DNA from: Vibrio caribbeanicus ATCC BAA-2122
Lineage (GTDB): Bacteria; Pseudomonadota; Gammaproteobacteria; Enterobacterales; Vibrionaceae
NCBI RefSeq assembly: GCF_000165125.1
Contig: NZ_AEIU01000022.1
Location: 62,001-126,000, forward strand
DNA length: 64,000 nucleotides
Direction: 5' to 3'
The translations under genes and the position numbers were made by a program. Positions 28,164 to 37,291 of this stretch are shown here, piece after piece; within the stretch, counting starts at the first letter, position 1, and each line of letters starts with the position of its first letter. The notes under the pieces are model-generated. The model did not search any database. It saw only the letters and a list, made by a program, of their open reading frames with translations, and had not been told where the DNA came from.

Positions 28164-28925
28164 CTACGAAAGATCGGGGTTGTGTTGAAAATCTAAATAA
28201 TCTCTATGATCAACCAAGTATTGTCTTAACGTTGGGCGAGAAAAATCAGAATAAAACCGTGATTTAGATAACATATAACTTTCACGGAACACATCGAACC
28301 AACTCGAGAGTACTCCTGATGCATGATTTTCTCCAAGCTGATCAAGAACAATAGAAGCAACTTCCGCTGTCGCCAAGTGTTGCTCGTTCTCAGAATGCCT
28401 CATCATGTACTGTGACATACGCGTCGGTTCAATCGAAAGAACCGGAAGCTTTGATAGGTACTCTGATTTATTGAAAATTTTTCTCGCTTCACGCCAACTG
28501 CCATCGATAAAAATTAACAAAGGTACTTTATTCGAACATTTAAGCGGTTCAGGTTGTTGAATAATACGACTTTCATCTTCAACATATTGTTTGGGAAAAA
28601 CTAAAATTGGCTGATACTTTGAATTACTCAATAGCCCAAGCATTTCTCTATTTGGTTCGGTCCTGCTCCACTGGTACGCAAAGCCTTGTTGGATCGTATC
28701 AAGGATTAAGCGACCGGTGTTACTAGGCTTAAACACTTCGTTAGCGGATAGTAAAAGCATTACAGCCACCCTACTATCCACGACAGGTTGGTATTGACAT
28801 ACACAATATTCAACGGCAACCTGACAATACTGGCATCGCTTAACGCGGCTTCCTCGCGCATTAAACGTTTTTGTCGATTGCGCCACCCTTGTTTGATAAA
28901 GACGATGAAAGGCGTGGATTCTCAT
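28164..28925 (-). CDS. tapT: TapT (YfiP-type), tRNA-uridine aminocarboxypropyltransferase, DTW domain
   Basis: A 253-residue DTW-domain enzyme that puts the acp3 group on U47 of tRNAs. The signature DGSWREARK is a DTW variant (Thr to Ser). The N-terminal cysteines (CQYCQVAVEYCVC) look like the metal site of the family. KPSNTGRLI and EPTRMSQYMMR match YfiP. It runs divergent from the hydroxylase gene at 28997. Confidence 0.92.
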   Translation of the reverse strand: MRIHAFHRLYQTRVAQSTKTFNARGSRVKRCQYCQVAVEYCVCQYQPVVDSRVAVMLLLSANEVFKPSNTGRLILDTIQQGFAYQWSRTEPNREMLGLLSNSKYQPILVFPKQYVEDESRIIQQPEPLKCSNKVPLLIFIDGSWREARKIFNKSEYLSKLPVLSIEPTRMSQYMMRHSENEQHLATAEVASIVLDQLGENHASGVLSSWFDVFRESYMLSKSRFYSDFSRPTLRQYLVDHRDYLDFQHNPDLS

Positions 28926-28996
28926 AAGTTGACATGTTTAGTTAAATGGGAAGCTAAGTTTACTTATCATCATGGTCGTTGCAAGGGCTAAGAATT

Positions 28997-29791
28997 ATGG
29001 AAACAACAGAAACCGTTAGATTAATTGCTTTTGTGAGTGTGCTTTTGATTTGCAGTATCTTTGAGTTCCTCTTCCCTCGCAAAGTTCTCACCCAAAATAA
29101 AGTGTATAGATGGTTCAATAACTTGGGGCTGATTGCTTTTAACTCAATAACTCTTACCATAATGATGCCAATTGTAGCTTTTGAAGCCGCTTCATTTGCT
29201 GCTGACCTTAACTTTGGGCTGCTTCACTGGACATCACTTAGCTGGCCACTATGGCTCGAAATGTGTTTTGGTATATTGGCTCTTGACCTCGCCATCTATA
29301 CGCAACATGTCATTTTTCATCGCATTCCACTACTGTGGCGATTGCATCGGATGCACCATGCTGATCAAGATATCGACGTTACCACTGGCATACGCTTCCA
29401 TCCCATCGAAATTCTGCTCTCGATGTGGATTAAAATAGTTGTCGTAATGCTTTTAGGCGTATCCCCATTAATCGTCATCATTTTTGAAATTCTACTCAAC
29501 GCAAGTGCGCTGTTCAATCACAGCAATATCTATTTACCGAAAACCATTGATCGCTACTTGCGGTTTCTGATCGTGACTCCTGATATGCATCGTGTTCATC
29601 ATTCCATTATTCCTAAAGAGACCCATTCTAATTTTGGTTTTTTCTTATCCATCTGGGATCGTATCTTTAACACCTACCTCTGCCAACCAAGCCTAGGGCA
29701 TCAGCACGTTTCGATAGGATTGCCCATATTTCGTTCAAAAATAGAACAACGTATTGATAAAATGCTTTCTCAGCCTTTTCGAAACAAGTAG
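28997..29791 (+). CDS. Fatty acid hydroxylase / sterol desaturase superfamily protein
   Basis: The ATG at 28997 follows an AAGGGC site; an earlier TTG is less likely. The 264-residue membrane protein has about four helices and the histidine clusters of the superfamily, HRMHH (about residue 117), FNHSN, and HRVHHS near residue 205. These bind two iron atoms and hydroxylate lipid-type substrates. The substrate cannot be read from the sequence. It is transcribed alone. Confidence 0.9.
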   Translation: METTETVRLIAFVSVLLICSIFEFLFPRKVLTQNKVYRWFNNLGLIAFNSITLTIMMPIVAFEAASFAADLNFGLLHWTSLSWPLWLEMCFGILALDLAIYTQHVIFHRIPLLWRLHRMHHADQDIDVTTGIRFHPIEILLSMWIKIVVVMLLGVSPLIVIIFEILLNASALFNHSNIYLPKTIDRYLRFLIVTPDMHRVHHSIIPKETHSNFGFFLSIWDRIFNTYLCQPSLGHQHVSIGLPIFRSKIEQRIDKMLSQPFRNK

Positions 29792-29954
29792 ACCATCATA
29801 CCTAACTGTTGTTATCAACTGGACAGCATGGTACAAAAACACTCATATCTGTTAATTTTTGTTACAGCGTAACAACTTTTATTATTCATTTTATCATATA
29901 CTTATCAATTTCATGTTACTCTATTTTGCTTACTTTTATTCATGGATAGAAATC

Positions 29955-30470
29955 GTGTTAACAACTCAGATAATAAAAGCTTTTAGCATTAGTTTACTTG
30001 GTACGATGGTTATGGGATGTAGCACCTCACAACCAAAAAGCTTCAACATAAATGCTCTCCCGTTAACAACAACTGAAATGAAACACAGAAGTGTATTAAT
30101 GGAAGCATACGATAATTGGAAAGGAGTACCTTATTTGTATGGAGGTCAGACACGTCAAGGTGTAGATTGCTCTGCTTTAGTCCAAACATTTTTCAAGCAG
30201 AACTTTGCTTATCATTTACCGAGAACAACAAGAACCCAGAGCAAGGTTGGCCACTCCATAACGCCTTTTGATAAAAAAGAGGTTGGAGATTTGCTCTTTT
30301 TCAAAATAACAAGAAAGAGTCGACATGTTGGAATTTACATTGGCCACCAACAGTTTATTCACGCATCACAGTCGAAGGGGGTTATCATATCTCGGTTAGA
30401 TAACCCATATTGGAGTAACAAATTGTGGCAAATTAGGCGAGTCTCAATTTCAGTCAGCGCGACTGACTGA
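29955..30470 (+). CDS. NlpC/P60 family lipoprotein, Spr/MepS-like endopeptidase
   Basis: The GTG at 29955 is my choice, giving 171 residues with a lipoprotein signal (VMGCST, lipid-bearing Cys22) and a GGATA site upstream. An in-frame ATG at 29913 or the longer frame from 29859 are alternatives. The catalytic Cys is in GVDCSALVQ, with histidines in RHVGIYIG and FIHASQ. It would cleave peptide cross-links in peptidoglycan from the outer membrane. It stands alone, convergent to the DUF3802 gene. Confidence 0.88.
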   Translation: MLTTQIIKAFSISLLGTMVMGCSTSQPKSFNINALPLTTTEMKHRSVLMEAYDNWKGVPYLYGGQTRQGVDCSALVQTFFKQNFAYHLPRTTRTQSKVGHSITPFDKKEVGDLLFFKITRKSRHVGIYIGHQQFIHASQSKGVIISRLDNPYWSNKLWQIRRVSISVSATD

Positions 30471-30478
30471 CCATACCT

Positions 30479-30823
30479 CTAATCATATTTTGCAACTGCT
30501 GAGTCAAACAGGTTTTTCAGCAAAGAGATATATTCATCTAGGAAGCCAACTTGTTCATTAGTCGCTTGTTTATCCCATACATTGGCTAAGACTTCACTCA
30601 AATCAGCGACTACAGCATCTGCTTCTTTTAGTAATTGAAACCTCACACTAGAGTGAAGTTCAGGGTTTTGCTCAAATATAGACATTATATTACTGGAAAT
30701 CATGTCAGTGACGACATCTTCTACACTTTCCGTTCCTGTATCCCCCTCATCTGAAGAGAATATATCCAAATTAAAGGACAAGTGCTCAATTAAGGCTAAG
30801 TATCCATCGGTCTCAACAACCAC
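30479..30823 (-). CDS. DUF3802 family protein
   Basis: A 114-residue acidic protein that starts MVVETDGYLALIEHLSFNLD and ends NLFDSAVAKYD, both recognisable as DUF3802. It is predicted helical with no signal peptide. The family is confined to vibrios and relatives and has no known function. Its stop is 8 bases from the NlpC/P60 gene, convergent. Confidence 0.88.
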   Translation of the reverse strand: MVVETDGYLALIEHLSFNLDIFSSDEGDTGTESVEDVVTDMISSNIMSIFEQNPELHSSVRFQLLKEADAVVADLSEVLANVWDKQATNEQVGFLDEYISLLKNLFDSAVAKYD

Positions 30824-31119
30824 AGCTTATCTCCATTTTTTCTACGCCAGCCAAACCGCATCTTTTAATACTATGACATATCGAGGTTTTTGCACAAGTA
30901 AAGGCAACATTGTTCATCACAAAAAATTCGCTCTATTCACTAACATGTGAACCACAACTAAGTATGTGACTAAAGTTTAATATGGTAATAGATATATGTT
31001 GTAGGACTCTTTACCCTACTGCAATCGACCAAGTCACCGGCACGTAATTGCAACTTTAATCCCTATTATAGAAAACATCTTCTACACTTTTATTTACCAA
31101 CTTGAATGTGGCAGCAATT

Positions 31120-31986
31120 ATGTGGCAAGCAATTTGTGAGCAGTTATCAGATACCTTAATGTTCTCTTACCAAATTATAGAGAAAGAAAAACTTAATGGT
31201 GGTGATATTAGTGATTGCTATATGATATCGGACGGCAACCAACGTTATTTTGTTAAAATAAATAGTAAAGATTTTTATCAAAAGTTTGAAATAGAGGTTG
31301 AAAACCTTAGATACCTCAGAGAAACATCAACTATTGATGTCCCAGAGTGTATCCTTACTGGCTGTTCAAAAGATAACGCCTTCATCATTCTAAATTATTT
31401 ACCCACCAAACCTCTAGATGATGGCAAAGCAAGTCGACTATTCGGCGAACAACTAGCGGAACTGCACCTTTGGGGAGAACAGAAAGAGTATGGTTTCGAT
31501 CAAGACAACTTTATTGGTTCGAGCCTTCAACCAAACCAGTGGGACAGGAAATGGAGCCGTTTTTTTGCTGAGCAACGCATAGGATGGCAACTACAACTAT
31601 TGAGGGAAAAGGGTGTAAATCTCATTGATATATCTGACTTCACATCACTAATTCAAAACAAGCTGGCCAACCACCAACCAAAACCCTCTTTGCTGCACGG
31701 GGACCTATGGTACGGTAATTGTTCAAGAACTGTATTTGGACCACTATGCTATGACCCTGCATGCTATTGGGGGGATAGAGAGTGTGATCTGGCCATGACT
31801 GAACTGTTTGGAGGCTTTCAGCCCGATTTTTACCAAGGATACGAAAGTATTGCACCACTTAATTATGGTTATGAAGAACGCAAAGATATCTATAATTTGT
31901 ACCATATACTTAATCATTGTAATCAATTTGGTGGGCACTACCTAGATTCCTCCGAAGTATTAATCAAACGTATACTGTCACTTTGA
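31120..31986 (+). CDS. Fructosamine/ketosamine-3-kinase family protein (YniA-like)
   Basis: The ATG at 31120 gives 288 residues. An earlier TTG at 31102 is also open. Kinase landmarks are GGDISDCYMI, the ATP-holding Lys in RYFVKI, the catalytic LLHGDLWYGN and the metal-binding DPACYWGDRE. The family phosphorylates sugar-amine adducts as a repair step. No partner genes are adjacent. It is followed by a degraded reading frame. Confidence 0.92.
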   Translation: MWQAICEQLSDTLMFSYQIIEKEKLNGGDISDCYMISDGNQRYFVKINSKDFYQKFEIEVENLRYLRETSTIDVPECILTGCSKDNAFIILNYLPTKPLDDGKASRLFGEQLAELHLWGEQKEYGFDQDNFIGSSLQPNQWDRKWSRFFAEQRIGWQLQLLREKGVNLIDISDFTSLIQNKLANHQPKPSLLHGDLWYGNCSRTVFGPLCYDPACYWGDRECDLAMTELFGGFQPDFYQGYESIAPLNYGYEERKDIYNLYHILNHCNQFGGHYLDSSEVLIKRILSL

Positions 31987-32022
31987 TGTCTAATATACAC
32001 AAGTTATCTCAGTGCCTTGTAG

Positions 32023-32310
32023 GCTTTCTATTGTCGCGAAATCCCACGTGACAATGTCACTTATGAAGTGCAATATATCTCTAATCGCGCCTTCACTGTA
32101 CACATCTTCAGTCACCAGTTCCAAAAAAATCGCCAGTTTAATAATATACATATTATCGGGTACATTGGGGATTCTGTATCGCTTACCATGATTAGAAATT
32201 CATGGCGAAAAGGTGCCTGAAATTTTGACGACGTAGTTCTACACTTAGATAAAATATCGCGTATTTCCAAGAGACTTCAAGGTAACTTTGGCATTGTTAG
32301 CAGTTTTTAA
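32023..32310 (+). pseudogene. Possible gene remnant interrupted by an in-frame TGA
   Basis: One frame stays open from 32023 to the TAA at 32308-32310 except for a TGA at 32218-32220. It reads DNVTYEVQYISNRAFTVHIF upstream and NFDDVVLHLDKISRI downstream of that codon, with Vibrio-like codon choice. If the TGA was once TGG, the encoded stretch is about 95 residues. There is no good start, so it would be the C-terminal part of an old gene. I recognise no family. It may also be chance. Confidence 0.35.
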
Positions 32311-32404
32311 AAGAGCCAAAAATCCAAAGATCACTTGGCTATAAACTTATTCGCTGTAAAACTGATTTGCCGTAACTTCAGTTGAGTAATAAGAAGGACT
32401 TTTT

Positions 32405-32608
32405 ATGCGAAACTACTGCAATAAAAAGATTTCTTGCCCACATTGTGGGCATGGTTTTAACGTTGAGCTAGATGCGTCAAATGGCAGTCAAGATTTTTAC
32501 GATGATTGCCCTGCTTGTTGCCACAGCATTCATATGAATATGTATATCAACAATCAATCCGATCAGATTGAACTCACGATAGATGCCGATGACGAACAAA
32601 TATTCTAG
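32405..32608 (+). CDS. CPXCG-motif cysteine-rich small protein
   Basis: A 67-residue protein with CPHCG near residue 11 and CPACC near residue 37, a zinc-ribbon layout of the CPXCG family. The C-terminal third is acidic. AAGGAC lies about ten bases upstream of the ATG. The function is unknown. The repeat copy B lies right after its stop codon. Confidence 0.85.
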   Translation: MRNYCNKKISCPHCGHGFNVELDASNGSQDFYDDCPACCHSIHMNMYINNQSDQIELTIDADDEQIF

Positions 32609-32621
32609 GGTTTAAACTTTG

Positions 32622-32692
32622 TTCGAACTTCAAATTTCTGCAAAGCAAGCCATTCTCGCTGAACCTAGCATCTTGAGGTTACTTGAGTATAT
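32622..32692 (-). repeat. Palindromic intergenic repeat, copy B (shortened)
   Basis: Read on the minus strand this is the same element as 17075-17168, with 29 identical bases at 32652-32680. The middle is shortened and the far arm (CTTCAAATTT region) is less well kept. It occupies the gap between the CPXCG gene and the end of the riboflavin synthase gene. Confidence 0.72.
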
Positions 32693-32698
32693 TAGAAT

Positions 32699-33301
32699 TT
32701 ACCTTTCTAAGACTCTTTCGACAGTATCAACTATGGCTTGTGTTTGGGGGTCAAACTCAACATTTATTTTATCCCCGACCTTTCTCTCGCCGAAAAGTGT
32801 TCGCTGGAGTGTTTCTGGTATTAAGTGCACAGAAAAACGACTTTCTTTTACCGACCCAATGGTCAATGAACAGCCATCCAAACCAACATAACCTTTTGCA
32901 AGAATATATTTCATCTTATCTTGGTCTATCTCAAACCAGATTGTGCGGTTATTTGGGGTATCAATCACCTCAACGATGTCTGCTACTAACGAGATATGAC
33001 CCGACATTGAGTGTCCACCGATCTCATCACCAAATCGAGCGGCGCGCTCAATATTGACTTTATCTCCCTCATTAACATGACCAAGATTAGTAAGCTTTAG
33101 TGTTTCCTGCATCAAATCAAAATCAACTAAATCATCCCGTATTTTGGTTACGGTGAGACAGCAACCATTATGTGCCACAGAAGCACCTATCGCCAAGCCA
33201 TCGTTGAGTGAAGATGAAAGTCTAAGCGTATGTGTTTGAAAATCCTCTTTCTTCTCTATCGCAATGACTTCGGCCATACCTTTAACAATTCCAGTAAACA
33301 T
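32699..33301 (-). CDS. ribE: Riboflavin synthase alpha subunit
   Basis: The ATG at 33301 gives the standard start MFTGIV and 200 residues. The longer frame from 33316 is rejected. The enzyme dismutates two 6,7-dimethyl-8-ribityllumazines to make riboflavin. Two lumazine-binding domains are visible, each with a GC-[SC]LT-type motif (NGCCLTV and DGCSLTI). It is also named ribC in some annotations. It is divergent from norM, the usual neighbour in vibrios. Confidence 0.96.
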   Translation of the reverse strand: MFTGIVKGMAEVIAIEKKEDFQTHTLRLSSSLNDGLAIGASVAHNGCCLTVTKIRDDLVDFDLMQETLKLTNLGHVNEGDKVNIERAARFGDEIGGHSMSGHISLVADIVEVIDTPNNRTIWFEIDQDKMKYILAKGYVGLDGCSLTIGSVKESRFSVHLIPETLQRTLFGERKVGDKINVEFDPQTQAIVDTVERVLER

Positions 33302-33440
33302 TTCAACAATTCCCAATTTTTTAATAGAAGTTAATATGACAATTCTTTATTATTCGCATAGTAGGTGGCAAATCATGTTCATGCTAATGCCTTCCCGAGC
33401 ACAACACCAGCACTTATACGTATCGATTAGGAAACTTCTG

Positions 33441-34811
33441 TTGAACAATTATAAAAAAGAAACCACATCGCTTATCCAACTTGCAATCCCAGTATTTATC
33501 GCTTCAGTCGCCCAAACGGGAATGGGATTTGTCGATACGGTGATGGCTGGAGGTGTCAGTCCAACTGATATGGCCGCGGTATCTATTGCAGCGAGTATAT
33601 GGTTACCCACAATCCTATTTGGTGTTGGACTCTTAATGGCTCTGGTTCCTGTCATTGCTCAGCTTAACGGTTCAAATCGTACTCAGAAAATTGCCTTCGA
33701 GGTTCAACAAGGCATTGCTATGGCTTTGCTACTTTCCATTCCAACTGCATTCGTTCTCCTCAAAGCTCAGTTCATTATAAGTTTTATGGATCTTGAGCCA
33801 TTGATGAGAGATAAAACCGTTGGTTACATCGATGTTGTTATCTTTGGTGTTCCTGCCTTTTTATTATTTCAAGCGCTGAGGAGCCTTACAGACGGAATGT
33901 CATTAACAAAGCCTTCAATGGTAATCGGCTTTATCGGTCTGCTTCTCAACATCCCTCTTAATTGGATATTTGTTTATGGAAAATTCGGTGCCCCTTCCCT
34001 TGGAGGCGTCGGCTGCGGTGTTGCTACCGCCATCGTTTATTGGGTGATGTTTGTATTGCTCCTCTTATATGTACTTAAGTCAAAGAAACTAGAAAAGTTG
34101 AATGTTTTTGAAAAGTTTCATAAGCCAAATACTAAAGAGTTAATAAAACTCTTCAAGTTGGGTTTCCCTGTTGCTGCAGCACTATTCTTTGAGGTGACCC
34201 TTTTTGCTGTCGTCTCCCTACTTGTAGCTCCTCTCGGACCACTTGTCGTGGCCGCTCATCAAGTTGCCATGAATTTTTCCTCATTAGTTTTTATGATACC
34301 AATGAGCATTGGTGCCGCCGCGAGTATCCGTGTTGGTCATCGCATTGGTGAAGCAGACGCGAAAGGGGCAAAAGTTGCTAGTGAGGTAGGTATATTGGTT
34401 TCTATCGCTATCGCAAGCTTAACGGCGGTGTTGACTGTCTTGTTTAACGAGCAAATAAGCTTATTGTATACGGAGAACCGCGCCGTTATTGAACTCGCAA
34501 CAACATTACTAATATTTGCAGCTATCTACCAAGTTACAGATGCTATCCAAGTCGTTGCCGCAGGGGCTCTACGAGGATATAAGGACATGTCCGCAATCTT
34601 CAATCGAACTTTTATTGCATACTGGGTACTCGGTTTACCTATTGGATATATTCTCGCTCTCACTGATTGGGTTGTTGAGCCAATGGGAGCTATGGGCTTT
34701 TGGGTTGGCTTTATTATTGGTCTCACTTCCGCTGCAATAATGCTAGGACAAAGGCTTAGATGGATACACAAGTTAGATGAAAAACACCAGCTAGAGCTTG
34801 CTTCAAGATAA
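33441..34811 (+). CDS. norM: NorM, MATE-family multidrug efflux pump
   Basis: The TTG at 33441, with AGGA eight bases upstream, gives 456 residues, close to V. cholerae NorM (461). The open frame extends to 33264, but the extra part overlaps the start of ribE on the other strand and does not look like NorM. Twelve helices are expected. Highly conserved segments include ASVAQTGMGFVDTVMAGG with the transport Asp, and SLTKPSMVIGFIGLLLNIPL. It exports drugs using the sodium or proton gradient. Confidence 0.94.
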   Translation: MNNYKKETTSLIQLAIPVFIASVAQTGMGFVDTVMAGGVSPTDMAAVSIAASIWLPTILFGVGLLMALVPVIAQLNGSNRTQKIAFEVQQGIAMALLLSIPTAFVLLKAQFIISFMDLEPLMRDKTVGYIDVVIFGVPAFLLFQALRSLTDGMSLTKPSMVIGFIGLLLNIPLNWIFVYGKFGAPSLGGVGCGVATAIVYWVMFVLLLLYVLKSKKLEKLNVFEKFHKPNTKELIKLFKLGFPVAAALFFEVTLFAVVSLLVAPLGPLVVAAHQVAMNFSSLVFMIPMSIGAAASIRVGHRIGEADAKGAKVASEVGILVSIAIASLTAVLTVLFNEQISLLYTENRAVIELATTLLIFAAIYQVTDAIQVVAAGALRGYKDMSAIFNRTFIAYWVLGLPIGYILALTDWVVEPMGAMGFWVGFIIGLTSAAIMLGQRLRWIHKLDEKHQLELASR

Positions 34812-34825
34812 CCACAGAGTAATAC

Positions 34826-34859
34826 CGAGGTTACTCATTTCTGATTCTGAGTAACCTCG
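34826..34859. terminator. Hairpin at the norM / ligase convergent junction
   Basis: Twelve perfect pairs (CGAGGTTACTCA with TGAGTAACCTCG). The structure overlaps the last codons of the ligase gene. It lacks a long T run, so strength is uncertain. Confidence 0.55.
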
Positions 34860-35676
34860 CAAAACGGGGAATACCATTTTGCGTTACTCCACTATATTTA
34901 AAAGTTACTACGGTTCCTAACTTCGGCGGAGAGCTTCTTTGCTCATCAGTCAAGCCACTTCCAATGTAAAACTCAAGGTTGTCTTCTGTTCTCACCAAGA
35001 TCGAGCCAATTTTCCCTTTAAGCCTACCTTTACCTTGTTTGTAGCCAATCACGCGCGCTTCTTGATCTCGATAACTTTTTAGCTTTAACAAGCTGTTATT
35101 TCTACCAGATAGATAAGGGCTATTAAGTTCGCGCAGCATTACACCCTCCCCGCCTAAATTCTCGATTTGAGACAAAAATGCCATAAGGTCACCATCGCTC
35201 GTCAAAGCTTTTTGCTGTATGGGAATAATGTGTGTTTGATTTTTTATATTCAGTATGTTGTTTAGTTCTTCATATCGAATCTTATAATTGCCCGACTTAT
35301 TTGGTAAATCGAACACAACGAAAAATATATTCCGCCAAGCACTATCACTGGGAACTTTATCAAGTACCGTCCTTTGAACAACATGAAACTGGCCACGCCC
35401 CGCCCACAGTTCACCATCAAGGGCTATCTTCGGTAGTGAGTTAGTAAACCAATGAGGTGCGTAAATTCTCTTTCCACTCCGCGTATGAAGAAACTTACCA
35501 TTCCAAAGCGCTCTGATCCCATCGAGCTTTTCACTCGCCCAGTATTGGGAGACATCTTTATCCTTGTCATAAGTTTTTGCCAAGGTTACAGGGACCATGC
35601 CTTGATATGACGGGACAGTTTCTGCTCTTGTAGTGAGCGTTACAATAACGGCGAATGCCACTAAAGATAGTCGCAT
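34831..35676 (-). CDS. Lig E-type ATP-dependent DNA ligase, exported
   Basis: A 281-residue minimal ATP-dependent DNA ligase. The nucleophile lysine is in SEKLDGIR (Lys50). Further nucleotidyltransferase motifs are ALDGELW, EGVMLRE and LLKLKSY, followed by an OB-fold ending near RFARLLRIR. An N-terminal signal peptide (about residues 1-18, ending TRAET) points to the periplasm, as known for Lig E. It may repair or join incoming DNA during natural competence; that role is inferred from the family. Confidence 0.92.
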   Translation of the reverse strand: MRLSLVAFAVIVTLTTRAETVPSYQGMVPVTLAKTYDKDKDVSQYWASEKLDGIRALWNGKFLHTRSGKRIYAPHWFTNSLPKIALDGELWAGRGQFHVVQRTVLDKVPSDSAWRNIFFVVFDLPNKSGNYKIRYEELNNILNIKNQTHIIPIQQKALTSDGDLMAFLSQIENLGGEGVMLRELNSPYLSGRNNSLLKLKSYRDQEARVIGYKQGKGRLKGKIGSILVRTEDNLEFYIGSGLTDEQRSSPPKLGTVVTFKYSGVTQNGIPRFARLLRIRNE

Positions 35677-35934
35677 GAATAACCCCTTTATTGGTTAAAA
35701 ATAAATATCATAATGGCAAACTCTAAGATTGAAATTCACCATTTTAAAATAAACTTTCAACACACTTCACTTTGATTAATATTTAAGCAACTCAGTCTAC
35801 ATCTATAAGTCAAAAGAACGGCAAATACAGTGGGCAATTTTTATTACAACCAAGTGAATCCAATCGAATTTTGTACAAAACCCAGACGATTAGCTCAGTT
35901 ATAAAGCAAACAAACATAACAAGCGAAAATTTTC
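35677..35934. other. Non-coding stretch before the tRNA genes
   Basis: About 260 bases, AT-rich. I see no gene, repeat or strong hairpin in it. Confidence 0.5.
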
Positions 35935-35963
35935 TTGCACCATCCGAAAAGTCTAGGTAACAT
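35935..35963 (+). promoter_or_regulatory. Candidate promoter for the tRNA-Val genes
   Basis: TTGCAC at 35935-35940 and TAACAT at 35958-35963 are separated by 17 bases. The tRNA starts 20 bases after the second box, a plausible distance for a processed 5' leader. Confidence 0.5.
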
Positions 35964-35983
35964 CCATTTCGTTCTTAAGGAAT

Positions 35984-36060
35984 GGGTCCGTAGCTCAGTT
36001 GGTTAGAGTACTACCTTGACATGGTAGGGGTCGGCGATTCGAGTTCGCCCGGACCCACCA
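35984..36060 (+). tRNA. tRNA-Val (GAC), first copy
   Basis: A 77-base cloverleaf. The acceptor stem is GGGTCCG with CGGACCC, followed by A and an encoded CCA. The anticodon arm CTACC-TTGACAT-GGTAG gives anticodon GAC (36018-36020), which reads GUC and GUU. The T arm has GTTCGAGTTC-type spacing in the form GATTCGAGTTC. CCA is encoded. Confidence 0.97.
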
Positions 36061-36104
36061 CTCCTTGAGGAAACATTTGCATGTATAAATGCATTGAAAA
36101 ATTT

Positions 36105-36181
36105 GGGTCCGTAGCTCAGTTGGTTAGAGTACTACCTTGACATGGTAGGGGTCGGCGATTCGAGTTCGCCCGGACCCACCA
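36105..36181 (+). tRNA. tRNA-Val (GAC), second copy
   Basis: Identical over all 77 bases to the copy at 35984-36060, 44 bases downstream, with CCA encoded. Both copies are probably cut from one precursor, and a terminator follows at once. Confidence 0.97.
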
Positions 36182-36190
36182 AATTTAAGA

Positions 36191-36214
36191 AAGCCCACTT
36201 TGAGTGGGTTTTTC
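36191..36214 (+). terminator. Intrinsic terminator after the tRNA-Val pair
   Basis: CCCACT pairs with AGTGGG around TTG (36194-36208), followed by TTTTTC. It starts ten bases after the second tRNA. Confidence 0.88.
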
Positions 36215-36379
36215 ATTTATCTGCATCCTATCCAAAATCTTTAAAAATAAGCGATTTCAACTCTACTTCTTTCATATAAAAGTTTATACACGAGCCTACC
36301 ATTCAATTCGATTTTTGGAGTAAGAAGAATCAGTCCCTGATTCACGAAAATTGATTTATGAAGTGTGTAAAAAGAAGAA

Positions 36380-37291
36380 TTACTCTTCTAATTCTGCAAT
36401 GCTCTGCACGACTGACAACTCAAGCTCATCGAGCCATTGATAACGTTTTGTATAGAGGCGACGCTTAGTTCTTTTTAGTAATGATGGGTCTTTTCTTATC
36501 GGTTCTACAGGTAAACTACATAGATATTTAGAGACTTCTTCCCCACCATACTCTGTCCACAATTCTGCGTAATTATAGGTAATACTCGAGCGCTTTGAAC
36601 CAGTGTATCTGAGTGCTTGGTAAATGTGCCCTTTGTTCGTTACGCCAAAAACATGCTTCACATTCCAATGACGAGCGAGTATCAATAATACTTCAAGTAC
36701 CAATGCCTTGGGACGCAAGCCGTACATTGTTTTAGTCAGGGACTTAATGATCTCACCCCTATCTTGAATATGCTCACCAGGGCCTTGAAGTGCTCCAATG
36801 TGGATAGTGCGCTCTGGATCTGTTGATATGTTGAAAGCTATAGTGAAGAGGTCTTGGCTGAACTCATCGACTAACTTAACAGCTAGAGATCCCTCCCTCT
36901 CTGGCCCGGAACATAAAACCACTCGAAATCCTTCAATAGATGCAATAGTGTAACCACTTGGAGAGTAGAGATTTGGTGTATTCTTTCCGTAAATACCGTG
37001 AAGCATTTCGAAATGCTCGTAGACTTTTTGTGCTCTCTTTTCGGGGCGCCAGCCTAGGCAGACATATGGCTTTAACGGTTTTTCTATAATACGAGGGTGC
37101 TGCTTAATCACTTCTGTCAACCCGGGTTTATCAAACAATGCCTGCATCCTTTGGGTCACATTAGGTTTAAGTAATGACCACAAACAAAATCTAGCGTTAT
37201 AACGGAGCTTTTTAAAACCACGTATTTCTGGATAAACCGTTTCAGCTATCTGAGGTAATGTAGCAACAAAGTTGAAATAATTCGCTGACAT
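36380..37291 (-). CDS. VirK/YbjX (DUF535) family protein
   Basis: The ATG at 37291 has AGGA seven bases upstream and gives 303 residues; the frame extends to 37399 without support. Family landmarks are GWRPEKRAQKVYEHFEML, GPEREGSLAVKLVDEF and IGALQGPG. Enterobacterial relatives are linked to virulence and to resistance to antimicrobial peptides, but the biochemical function is unknown. No membrane segment or signal peptide is seen. It is transcribed alone, convergent to the tRNAs. Confidence 0.87.
   Translation of the reverse strand: MSANYFNFVATLPQIAETVYPEIRGFKKLRYNARFCLWSLLKPNVTQRMQALFDKPGLTEVIKQHPRIIEKPLKPYVCLGWRPEKRAQKVYEHFEMLHGIYGKNTPNLYSPSGYTIASIEGFRVVLCSGPEREGSLAVKLVDEFSQDLFTIAFNISTDPERTIHIGALQGPGEHIQDRGEIIKSLTKTMYGLRPKALVLEVLLILARHWNVKHVFGVTNKGHIYQALRYTGSKRSSITYNYAELWTEYGGEEVSKYLCSLPVEPIRKDPSLLKRTKRRLYTKRYQWLDELELSVVQSIAELEE

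Noticed and set aside
33264-33440. N-terminal extension of norM
   Set aside because: The extra part overlaps the ribE start on the other strand and does not resemble NorM proteins. The TTG at 33441 with AGGA fits the family.
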